The notes under the pieces: model-generated | Told to the model about the DNA's origin: nothing | What the model saw: the letters and a program-made list of their open reading frames with translations, nothing else | The model's database searches: none | Position numbers and translations under genes: made by a program | Origin: Microstegium vimineum | Lineage: Eukaryota; Streptophyta; Magnoliopsida; Poales; Poaceae | Assembly: GCA_022036555.1 (NCBI GenBank) | Contig: CM039134.1 | Coordinates: 9,796,818 to 9,860,817, forward strand | DNA: 64,000 nt | Direction: 5' to 3' | Shown here: positions 45,578 to 58,100 of the stretch, in pieces | Position numbering within the stretch: the stretch's first letter is position 1 | Layout: each line of letters begins with the position of its first letter

Positions 45578-46145
45578 GCACGGCAACAGCACTTGACAGA
45601 CCGTCGTGAATCGCTAGCTGTGTAACCACTGGCTCATCGGAGATGTCCGTGCGTCTTCTTCGGTGCTTGCTGGTTAGTGTACTAGACTAGTGCTATGGCG
45701 TTTTCTGTCAATTTTATCTATATGATGTTACCATACCAAAACGAACTTCTCAAACTTTTGCAGGTATAAGAGATATTCTATTTTTTTTTACAGATTTGCG
45801 AATGCGTGGAAAAATAATAAGTAAAAGTATATTTCCATCCGAGAGTATCTTTCTCGTCCATCCAAACTCCGACCAGAGAGCTTCCGCCACATTAGTGTAC
45901 CGGGTTCAGATTTTGGAGGCACAGGTCACGAGGACCACGAACAAACACAGTGACACAGGTACTACAATAGTATAGTTCAGAATCCAAACACCAGTTGATA
46001 AGGAGCAAACAGACCCATCTGTCTCAATCCCAAGTTCTCAACACGATCTCACATCACAAACTCGTATTTACGGACAAACAAACGACACAATCAAAGGCCA
46101 GAGGAAGTACATATCAAACTAGGGTAGGGCAGGAGCTGGAATAGC

Positions 46146-49100
46146 TCAGATGCCACGCCCCATGGTCTGCTCCATGGGCGGCATCGTGACAAAGACGGAG
46201 TGCCCATTGTTGAATCCAGGGTGGGGGACCCTGCGGCGCAGTTCGCGTCCCTCCTGGCAGAGGGCGCAAGGGTGGCAGAGGTAGTGGGTTGCAAGGTCGC
46301 AGACAGCCTCTAGGTGCTCGCGCCTCTCCTCGTCCTCGACCAGACTGCCACAGCACCCACATTGCCTGGTGAAAGCCTCAAAGCTACCCTGAACAGAGAA
46401 GGATTCAAAGAACCGTGTCATAATATTACTTCGAGACAGAACTCAACTAAGTCCTACATGCAAACAGAGATAGAGGATGAAAATCCATATAAAATCGAGA
46501 TCAATATAAACCGTTGCAATATATGCTAGTCTCAATTCAAGTACTATACTACAAACAAATTTCAAATAGAGATGGATACACACACATTGACGCATGGAGA
46601 GCCGTAAAGAAGCAGAGCAGACAAACACTTGCCTCAAGATTGTAGCGTCGTCGAATAGCAGTACGAGTGGGATGAGAGAACCATGGGGCAAGGCAGTTCC
46701 ACCCAAAGAGAGAGTTCCCAAGCATATACAGGCCAGTGTAAGGCAAGCAGCTGTTTGCAAATGTGCCTTGTCCAGCAGCAAGCCTCTCAACATTACTACC
46801 ATAGAGCACACAAGGTGCTACGGTTCCAAGAAGACCTAATACATCCAAATAATATATGTAATTAGTTCTTGATTCAACACCCAAATTAACAAAAAGAAGT
46901 AATTCAATATCCTCTGAAATTGGAAGTACAAGGAAAAAGCATAATCCACACTCACAGAATTTCACAGGCTGGCATTTTGTGAAGTGTGTATTATAGTATT
47001 ATACTATAAGAAACGACAAGGTCCAACTGATAATTTCTGTGAATAAGTTCAGAAATCATCAATTCACGGCAACAGTTTGCAATAATATTCTATGATTAAT
47101 AAAGACACCTGCTCATTCCTATTACAAGATCATGCACTTTTAGCTTTTTATAAAGCAGATCATGAGCATCATGTGCTGTTGTACATATAAAAGTACAATA
47201 GCAATCAATAAAAATGGGTGTTGGATCATAGTATCAGGGAACAACATTTGCTAAGACATGACATCTAAATTTGGAAGTGAACAATTTGTGATTGTGAATA
47301 ACCTTCAGGGAATAGTCCACATACAAACATGACTAATATTCACCTACAACAAGATTCTGGCTGCGAACACATGGTGGATAAGTACCCATGTATGTTCAGC
47401 TTTGATGATGAGTGATCGTCCAATACGTGAGTGTTTCAGTTTGAGTGGCTTACCCTAACCTCTGTGAAAGCAGAAATGTGTGCTTGTCTATCGGCTTGTG
47501 GTGTGCAGATGCTATGCCTAGTGACAGTGGTCAATGGCGTGGAGAAGGTCGAGTAGAGGCTTGCCGTGCCGATGGACTGAGAGCGGTGAAGGGCGGAAGC
47601 GGGGCTCGGACTGAGGGACCATGGGCGCCAGCGGACTAGCTGTGGTGGCTAGTACTTGGCACCGGCGAGTGCGAGAAGACATGGAGGTAGACCTAGTCGA
47701 CCGAGTCAAGACGGTGAACGCGCGAGTCGAGCAGAGGCTCAGGGGACTCGGAGTCCGACTGGGCGAAGACAAGGTGGCTCGAGTCGAGTGGTTTGGTGGT
47801 TTGGGCCTCAAAACCATCCGCGTCGGTTTCCGAGTTTGGGCCGCAAAACTCGGGTTCGGTAGTTGAGCCCAAAGCTACCGGTGGCAGGTTTCCTGGGTTT
47901 GGGCCTCAAAACCTAGGCGGAGCTTCCGAGGAAGCGGGGATGACACGTGGCGGAATCCTGGAGGTTGCGTCGAGGCGACGGCAACTCCCGGCAAGAAGTG
48001 GGGCCGTCCATTCAAATCGAGGAAGATATTTTCCGGAGCTTGGACTGCAATACTTAGGCTAGGTAGTTCACTCATGTATCTAGAGGGGTCTTTGGGAAAT
48101 AGCCAAAGCCCCGTTAAATAGAAGGATGAAGGGGTATCCCATCCTCATCCTCATCTCTTGCATTACTCTTTCTCCCACCTATCCCTAGGTTTTCCCTTCC
48201 CCAACTTCTTCTTGCTTGAGATCCACCGAGTCACCGGTGTAAGAACTTGTGATTGTTGCGAGGAATCGGAGGCCGTAACCTCCGTAAGCCATGGTGGCTT
48301 CGCTTTTGTGATCGTGTTCCCCGTTTTGCTTGTGTTCTTCGCGTTTTGCTTTTGCTCCCTCTTTTCCTGAGATGATTTCTCTTTGTAGGGAGTAGTTCTT
48401 GCAAATCCGTTTGAACCAAGTTGTTCGTGTTCGTGAGGAGCATCTTTGCACCGAAGGAATTCCCCTCAAACCTCACGAGTGCGTAGATCGGGCGATTTCT
48501 TTGCGGCGTTCTTCGTTCTTGCCCCTTTTCCCAAATCCTCGTTTTTCTTTAATTCTCACCAAATTGAGCGATGATTTCTTAGGGATAGCTCCTCCATAGC
48601 ACTAGAATCATGCCTACCAAGTTGGGTTGGTAGTGGAGAACATTTGGTCAAGATTTGGGAAGATTTGGTGGAGAGAGAAACGATTTTCGCGGTTACTGCG
48701 CTTTTGTCGGGGGCGTCGGACGCTCCGAGGGTTTGCGTCGGACGTTGGTACGTACTGACGTTAACGTCCGTCGCCTCGCTTATCGGCGTCCTTCGGTTTT
48801 GGCGTCGGACGCTCTCCAGAGTCCGTCGCCTAGCGTCCGTCGCGTGGTGTGCGCTGTGCAGTTCTGTTTTGCTCTCTGGTAGGCCGACGGACGATCTTCA
48901 CAGCGTCCGTCGCCGACCGTCCGTCGCCTCGGTAGTTTTTCAGCTTCTGTCAGGCTCTCTGGAAGGCCGACGGACGCTCGCCTAAACGTCCGTCGCACTG
49001 TCTTTCAGTGTCCGTCGCCTGCTTTTCTGGCTGATTTGCCTGGAATTCTTGCCTCTTTCTCATAGGGGTTGAGAACTTTTCTTGGGGGTTTCCGGTGAGT

Positions 49101-52100
49101 TTTCCTCCACTGCTGATCAGCAACTGGGTTTGGTTTTTGGGAAGAGAGGCCCGAATATTTCGAGAGAAATTTGAGTCTCCCATTCCCCCCCTCCCCTCTG
49201 GTCGCCGTTCTCGGTCCTTCACTGGCCCTAGAGTATGAAACAGAGCTAGAAGAAAGAACTAAATGGTATGTAGATGAAGGGTAAACTGTCAATCCTTCGA
49301 CATGGATCAAACAAGAGCAGTCATGACCAATCAACTATTACGTCAACTTTTACAGGAGCGAACCAGCTATTGTCGGCTGGTTTAGAACAGCACTCTGTTG
49401 ACACCGTTTTTCGACACGTGTCAAAATGGGCTGAGACTTGATTGGTCAGCGGCCGTTCGCCATCGGTATCAGGAGTTAATAATGCCGATAGGAGGGTGCT
49501 ATGAGTTTTGCCGATGGAAGCTGATGAGTCTTGCCGACCAAATCGGTGAAGTCTTGCTGAGACTGATTGCCGATGAAGAGTCTTTGCCGTTTGCCGATGA
49601 AGCGGCTTTGCCGATTGCCGATAAAGGTTTGTTGCCGATTGCCGATGGAAGATGGTTGCTGATTGCCGATGAAGAAGATGCTACCGATTGCCGATCGGAA
49701 AAGTATTACTGATGCCGATGGGCGTGATTTAGCACTTGGTAGCAGCAGAAGACTACCGGTGGCCAAAGAAGGAAGGTGCAGGGATCTGTCGATGGAAAGT
49801 TCTCATCGAGGAGTACAAGGAAACTGGTGTTTTATACCAGTATTATTGTGGTAGTTTGAGTCCGGCTCTTGCGTGGGTCGTTTATTTTCCTTTAAAATAG
49901 GTGTGTTTGTTTAGGAAATAAATATTGTTATCCGGCTCCTGCGCGAGTCAGTTTCCTTAAAAGTAGGAGTTTGTTTTAGGAAGGATGTGCATCGTGTCAT
50001 TGTACAACTCTCCATGCGGGAGTATAAATATGAGCCCGAGGGCTATGGAATAAATATCAATCCAATTCGAACCAAATCAATTACTTTTATCTTATTTACC
50101 TTTCCAGCAATTTACCCTTTCTTATGCATTAGTTATAGCTTTAACAAGTTCTTCAAGCTTTCGACGGGCTGCATCACCCTGATCTCCGTCAAAATCCTTG
50201 TTAGTTCCGTGTGGGAGTACCTCTAGGCTTTGGCAATCCGGGCGCATCGCTGTTTGCCTCGTCTAGCTCTGCTCTAGTTATCCGTGATCAACCTGAGCCT
50301 TGACGTCCGGGCGCATCGCTGTCGTCTCGTTCAGTTTGTCATAGTTATCATCCTTGTCGATTGATTGGTCAAATCGACTGGCACGCCCTCGACATCGAGC
50401 TTTGGGTAATAGCCCGAAGTGTTCACAGATTTGACGTTTTTTGTGTCAACACCTCTTTTGGCACGCTCGGTGGGACACGATTATATAAAATATTTATCAT
50501 GACTAATCCCAGGAGTGTCATTGAAGTCTCCACAGCAGATCTGACAGGTCATCAGAAACAGGCTCTGGAGCAGGTGATGGAGGAATACAAGCGCTCGTAT
50601 CTTAGATCCTTCAGCCTAAACGGGATCGGCGAAGCGGTCCAGAAGCAAGATCCGCCGTCGCCGCGGCAGATCACTTTCGACGCCGATCCTGGTAAAATGC
50701 AAGATATGGTTAATAATGCGTTTATTAGCCAATCTAGTGTGCTGTCCGATGCTGTATGCGATGCTGTTAAGCAAACGTTCAAGGGACGGGCACAATATTA
50801 TGTTGGTCCAGAGCGTCGTCAACTCGGATCGGCATCTATTGCGATCCCATCGGCTGTTCCAAGGGTGTCTTCACCGATCATGAGCCAATCTGCCGATGAG
50901 GTCACGCCGCCAAGATCGAGCCCAGCAGGCTTTACTCAGGAGAATACAAATCTGGTGGCTTCAGCAATGTATGGACCGGTCATCCAAAGTCAGCCGACTT
51001 CTGCCAATTGCTGGGGATATGGTATGTCTCCGAGTCTATCTACTGATTCCAGATTGGTCCAAGGTAACCATGCAGGGTGGACGATTCCTATGGCATCGGC
51101 AACACCTGTACAGTCGGTGGTCTCAGTCATGCATTATACTACGTCCTCTCCAACGATGCAGCCGCCGGCAGGGGATTTTCAGATGGCAATACCCAGAGTA
51201 CCTTATGCTCAACCGTCGACAAATCACTTGCCGATGCAACGAAACCCAGCGGCTGCAAGTCAACCTATGGCGGCAATGTCTCTTCAAACTGGAGGATCTA
51301 CTAATAAAAGTAGTCACTCTGACAATTACCCGGCGTCGCGAGAGCAACAAGTATCAGCTGGTTGTCCGTCATCGGCAAATGCTTGGCCGGTGCAGCAAGG
51401 TGTGCTGATTGCCAATCAATCTGTATCGGCAGTCACTCAGGTTGTGGTACCCATGAGCCCAGGCAATCATCCAAGGGTACAACAAGAACAAACGTCAGCC
51501 GGTTATCAGCTGTCGGCGAATACTTGGCCGATGCGACGAGACGTGCCAACAGTTAATCAGCCTGTATCGACGAACTCTTGGCCGATGCCACAAGGTATGT
51601 CGAGTGTCAGTCAGCCCGCATCGGCCGTAGCTGTTCAACCTACGGTGGCTACGAATCAGAGCTATCGTTCCAGAATACCAGAGTCGCAAGCCCCAGCTGG
51701 CTATCAGTTACCAGCAGCTGTTTGGCCGATGCAACAAGGTGTGCCGATAGCCAATCAATCTGCCTCGGCAATGACCGCTCAGGATGCGACACCCGCAAGA
51801 CAAGACGATCAATCGATGGTGAATCCCTGGCCAATGCCAAGTGTGTTAAATGTCAATCAACCTGCATCGGCAATAGTTGCTCAGCCTATGGCGTCTGCAG
51901 ATCAATACTGTCGTCCGAAGGAACAAGGGTTGCCAGGGTCAGCTGGTCATCATCCATCGGTAAATCACCTACCGATGACACCTAATGCAGGTTGGATCGG
52001 TCAGTCATCAATTCAGCAGCAGTACGTGCAGCCTGAGCGCCAAGTGGCAAGAACTTTACAGTGTCATCCGGCGAGTTTTCATAATGAAGTATCGGTACAC

Positions 52101-55100
52101 CAGCCGATAAGTGCTACACTTCAATGCTCGCAGGGAAGAATGCACAATGAGACATCGGTACAAAACCCGATGAATGCAATAAATACAATGCCACAGCACA
52201 AGCTAGCAACGGTGCGAAATTATTCATCGGCAGCCAAACCGATGCACGATGTTATCACGACTAGTGTTGTGCACGCGCCAAGTGTCCCCACCGCTTTGGC
52301 GTCAAGACCTGGAGAGATAAATCGACATACTCAACCGGCTGGCATCCAGAATGGTTCATCGGCTAATCAGCCGATGTGCAATATTCAGCGGATTGGTGTT
52401 ATTGATGTATCAGTTGCCCCGAGTTGCTCGCCACAAGGATACAAAGCACAACTAGTGGGCATCTAGGGTGGCCCATCGGTCAATCAACCGTTGTTCAGTA
52501 TTCAACGGGTTGGTACTGCCAATAAGCCGATCGTTCCGGCCTGCTTAATGCAAAAACCTGGAGAGATGCACCAATCTACTCAGGCAGCAGGCGTCCAAGA
52601 TTGCTCATCGGTTAGGCAGCCGATGCTTGATGTTGCTGACGTGTCGATCGCTCCAACTTGCTCACCACGGAAACATGAAGGAGTCCGTCCATCTATCCCA
52701 CCAGAAGACGAATCTGCGAATCGGCAAGACACAAAGGTGTTTTCGACCAAGGTAGAACATTCAGAGCTGGACAAAGAACCAGGCCTCGACATTGCTTTGT
52801 TGGAAACGTTCACTTTTGATATCACGGACGCCGATCAGGATGGGGAATCACTTGACGAGATGAACGTCGGTACCGTTGAATGGGTAAACGATGGAGAACC
52901 GATGCCACGTACGCTCAACCAGAACAGGGCTGAAAAGTTCACCTTCGATGTCACGAAGGCCGATGGGATATTTGACTTACTGCTTCAGGAAGGGCGGATT
53001 AAGCTAGCCCCTAATCAGGTAATTCCATCGGCCGAGGAGCTCAATGATACCGGGTACTGCAAGTGGCACAATACAAATTCTCACAGTATCGGCGACTGCG
53101 GAGTGTTTAGGCAGCAACTGCAGTCAGAAATTAACTCTGGGCAGATCCAATTTGAAAGTCCTAAAGTCCAAGGACCGATGGAATTTGATCAGCGCCCGTT
53201 TCCAAATAATATGGTGGAAGCCGGCGGCAAAACTAAGGTGCTGACGTCGGACGCTGCTAGAAAGAGTGCATCGGTGGATCCCGATCATCAGATGGCCAAG
53301 CGTGACATCGGAAAGTTTGCCGATGACAGGAAAAGCAAAAGAATTGCCGATAAAGGTGCTTGTGTCAGCAGGGCTCCTGGCATAGTAATCACACACAAGC
53401 TACCAAGGCGGGACTATCGGCAATCACGAGATGAACGGTATCGGTAGAAAGAAAAGGAACAGCGGAAGTGACTTCGTCGAAAAAAATCATTGGAGGTGTC
53501 CCTTCTTCATTTACTGCTGGGAAGAGGGCATTAAGCTACCCACTGCCGATGACTGTCCTGAATGCAATGGGTATCGCACTGCCGATCAGTCAAGTACGCT
53601 TTGTTTGGATGATCAAGCATCTAGGTGCGCCAGGCCGCTCGGAAAGAGGAGATCGGTACGCGACCAACTGGGGGGCAAGCTTAATGCCCGTAGCAAGCTT
53701 GGCGAGCGAGTTGATAGGGGGAGAGCAAAGAGCGGACCAAGACAAACACCCGACGAAGAAGTGTTCTCCAGAGATTCAAACATCGGAAGAGATGCCGATG
53801 TAAGTAATGAAGGGCAGCACCAGCCCGTCTGGAGAATCAAACTCTCTCAGTGGTGCCCTAAGGGTTTAACAAAAACCCAGAAAACAAGAATTCAGCGCCA
53901 ACGCCACAATGACCTGTACGGTGATGCAGAACTCTCAAAGGAGAAGCGATGGAGGCCAAAACGCCAGGATGGAGATCCATCGGCAGACAGCAATATTGTG
54001 CCGATGGCCTAATCGAGGTCAATCTTGGACTTGCAGGCTTGGGGGTTGTGATCGGCAGATTGGCGATCTCAATTATTATACTGACACCTACCGATGGTTT
54101 GTGTATGGGTTGTTGTACTGCCGATAGGTTCGTTAACTGCCGGAAGATGGTTGCAAGAATGATTCTGCTGCGCTTGCGCAGGATAACTTAGTGTGTGTTG
54201 CACGTATTCTGGAAGTTGCTCCTCGTGCTCTTTGCTGGATCTGTCGGCATTATCCTAAATCTGATCCGATCGAAGTATGAAGCATCGTTGCCGATTATTG
54301 TTACAGTCGGGCTGAATACCAGGGTCAGTTAATAAGTTGGGGTTACTCAGGATTTTAGCCGACTTGATGAGTTATGATATCGGTGATGATTGCCGATGAC
54401 TGGGTAAACAAGTTTGCCGATGATACTCTAGAATGGAAATTGATTTTTCAGATCAGAATTGAATTCTAGGCCTGGGGATTTTCTAATCAAGTTTCTATCG
54501 GATAAGATAATCTGCCTCCAGCGAAGCATACACGCCAGAAAATTCTCAAAGGGGTTGACGTATGACGTATTCGTTTCAATGCCAATGAGAAAGAATTGTA
54601 ATACATCGGTAAAAACATGCAAATATTATATTACAAGACGAGATCAAGTATCGGATTACATTCTTGCCGATACAATATGCATTACAGTAAGGAATGAATA
54701 AGGTCTATCGCACGCAGGCGAATCTGTTCTATCTCGTCCATCTCCTTGGCGTCAGCATCGGCAGAGCCCTCAACCAGTTTGATCTTCTTCTTCCATAAGA
54801 TGGCTTGTCGGGCATGCTGGTCCCTTTCTTGCTGCAGAACCTTGATGGAATCAGACAGTTGAGTTTTGTGTTGGTTAGCTGCAGTCAGATCCTCCTCGAC
54901 CTTGTGTAGCTCCACCAATAGCTCCTCCTTCCTTGCCGATAGTCGAGAGATGTCTTGGTCTAGGTTGCCGATGGAAGCTTTTGCTTGACCGATGTTTCTG
55001 TGCTTCTCATCGGCAAGGTGTTTATATTTAAGCTTCCCTTCTTCGATCTTGGCTTGAGCGGCCCTATCGGCAATACGACAGGCGAGCCTCTGGTGCTGAA

Positions 55101-58100
55101 TCTGTTTGACGTCGATAGAGGCTGCCTGGAGAAGGACTTCTGCTGCGTCGGCGGGGAAATGACTTTGGATATCTTTGAAAGCAATCCTTGCTGCCGATGA
55201 GTCTTGGATGAGCTGGGATGTCTCTTGTAGCAGCAAAGAAAGCAGTGCCTTAAGCTTGGTCTTAATCTCTGCCGGTAAAGCTGGGACAGAGCTCTCTTCC
55301 TCCTCGTCATCGAGTATATCGACTGAGAAGGAAAATAAACTATCTGATCGGAGAGGAACTTGGCGCCTATCTTCATCCTGCGGATTGAGACTGAAAGAGA
55401 AGAGGCTATCTGGGGAATCTTGAGCCTGAAAACAGAAGGGTTATAATATGCCGATTCTAAAATTATACTATGAGTTTTCAGGTGATTAACTTAACATCTT
55501 GAAACGGATTTCTTGCCCAGGACTTGGCATTCTAGATGGCCCAGCCTCGTCTTGGACATCGGCAGCAGGTGCCGATGGATGAGCTTCTGCCAGAGGAACA
55601 ATCGGCGTCGTTGGCAATGGTGGCATTGTCATTGGTGTTGCTTCCGGCATAATACTTGATTGTGGCGCTGATGCTGCCCTTTCATCGGGATCTTCGGTTG
55701 GTACCGATGCCGATGTTACCTCTGCCGCTACGACGAGTGGGATTGTCTCATCGGCGACGTCGGTTGACGGTGCCGATAATGTTGCTTCGGCTGCTGTAGG
55801 TATAGCTGCTTCATCAGGGACATCGGCTGATGGTACCGATGCCGATGCCATCATGGGGGTTTCTTCGTCGAGAGCTTCGGCTGATGGTGCCGATACTGCC
55901 TCCACCTCTGCAGCGGATGAGGCTGCCTCCTGACCGATGACGTCGTCCATCGGCTGATCTGGGATAGGAGCCATTGGAGTTTCCGCTGATGACACGCCGA
56001 CGGTTGGTGGTGCTGCTTGTGCCGATGACGAAGATGGGCTAGCCAACCTCAAACGTCTCCTTTTCTTGGGTGCAGCAGCAGAGGAGGATCCGGCCCGTTT
56101 CGATGAAGACTGGGGGGCATCGGCAGCCGAACTTGGAGGTGCTTGTCTGCTCGGGGCAGTTGCCAATGACCTTATAGCCTGAAAACATTCAATGCAAGTT
56201 ATACGAAGTAGATGTTGCCGATTAAACAATATATAATCAGTATGAGTGAAGATGAGTTTACTGCAAACACCCGCGTCAGGGCGGGGAGCAGCGGCCGATG
56301 TAGCTTTGGCTTTTGCAGGTGTCGGTGAGGGTACCTGTCGTGGGATAAAGGCAGCTAACGAAGGAGCCTTATGGCCAATGAGTGATACGGGACTCATCAT
56401 TCGAAGCTTGAAAGGCTTGCCGCTCTTGCTCATTGGAGGAATCGGGTCATCAACCTGTTAAACGCAAGAAGGTCAAATATCGATGGCGAAGGTACAAATG
56501 AGGATTGCATCGGGATGAGGACTTACTGCGTCGTCGGGGATGATATGATCGGCATCGATCATGTGCCGATAATAGTGCGATGACTTGGCGAACAGTTGAC
56601 ACCTCCACTCTTGCCACCAAGACTTGTATTCATTGGTGATGAAGGATGTTGGCGACCAGGAGGATAAGTCAAGATCCGATACATCAGCATCGGTAGGAAG
56701 ACTGACAACTTTGTTCCAGTCCAGAGCACTGGAGAATGTCTGCCTAGGCTGCACTACTTTGGAGTAACAGAGCTTGATTGGCAGTTGGCCGAACGCCAGT
56801 TGTCTTGCCGCTACCGATGGGTAGTAAAATTCAAATGATGGGGGGGGGGGCGTTCTTTCCCGATCCAAATATGTTCACTGGAATAGCCCGAGAGACGATA
56901 CTGGCCTTCATCATTGTCTGGTTTTCAGGAACATCCCCATCGGTAAGATTAAATAACAATGGGAACTGGTTATCTACATCGGCATATCGCCACCAGAGCC
57001 GTTCTGCAGCAGGAATTCCATTGTAAAACTTCTGAAAGAAGAGGCCGAATTGCTCCGCATCGGCATCGGTCCCTGTCAGCACAATCGTGGCCTCTCCAAA
57101 ATTGAGTGGAGAGCGAGTTGCCGATTCATCCTCTCCGCACTGGTGGTCCTCTGGTATATCTCTCGAGAATCGTTGAGCGAATAAGTCAAGCTGGAGTGTT
57201 TTCTGCATATGTGCGTGCAGCCACATGTTAATAAACCACCGGGGGTCTCCAAGATTGTCGATGTGCTCACCTAGCAGTAACTTCTGGGACACTTGATGGA
57301 GGAGACGATATACCGATCCTAGAAGATATCTGCCCAAAGGAAGCCCTGTCCCATTGGCAAGCATCTCAGCTGCTGGAAGATACATGGTGGTAGGTCCAAC
57401 TGCCTTACCGCAGAAGATGAATTTATCCAACCACATGTTCAGGAAGGTGGTGTGCTCTCTTTGGTTTACCGATCCAGTTTTCTGGTATTCCTGAATGTAA
57501 CCCGTCCAACCGCCGATGTTCCGGGTATTTACTTTGTGCTCGGCTTTCCTATTAAACAAGGAGGGGGTATCGGCAGAGGAGATGTCTAAACCGGTCAGCA
57601 TGTGGACATCGGCAAGAGTGGGGGTGACCGGTCCATGTCGAAATAGGAACGCGTTCAGGGTGTCTGACCAGAAGTAAGAGGCGGCTATTAACATGTTCTC
57701 ATTCCTCTCCATATCGGCAATGGATAGCCTGATACATTGGTCCAGACTGCGCTCCTGCCAGTAAACTTGCTGCGCGCTGGCGACTCTGAGGTACCAGTTC
57801 TTCCACACTTTGGTGGGTTTGAGCCATGATCGGAATGCATCTTTCCACAATCTCAAACCAAAACATTCAGATCTAAACGGAATCCGGTTGGTTTCTGCAT
57901 TGATTATATAGCTAGGATCCGGGTTCCCCATGGGACCTAAGCAACTGAAGGTGGAACCGGTAAGCGGAATCACTATCTTGTTGTACAGTTCCTGAGATTC
58001 AAAGGAGAGCGCGAAGAGCAGTCAGAAAGGAACGAAGACAGATCCAGATTCGTGCGGATTGCAGGAGACTGGATTAGATGAGGAATGGATCTTACCTTCG

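Noticed and set aside
54013..54681. Hidden pol remnant in element 3
   Set aside because: I looked for YVDD-like and integrase motifs in this spacer on both strands and saw none.
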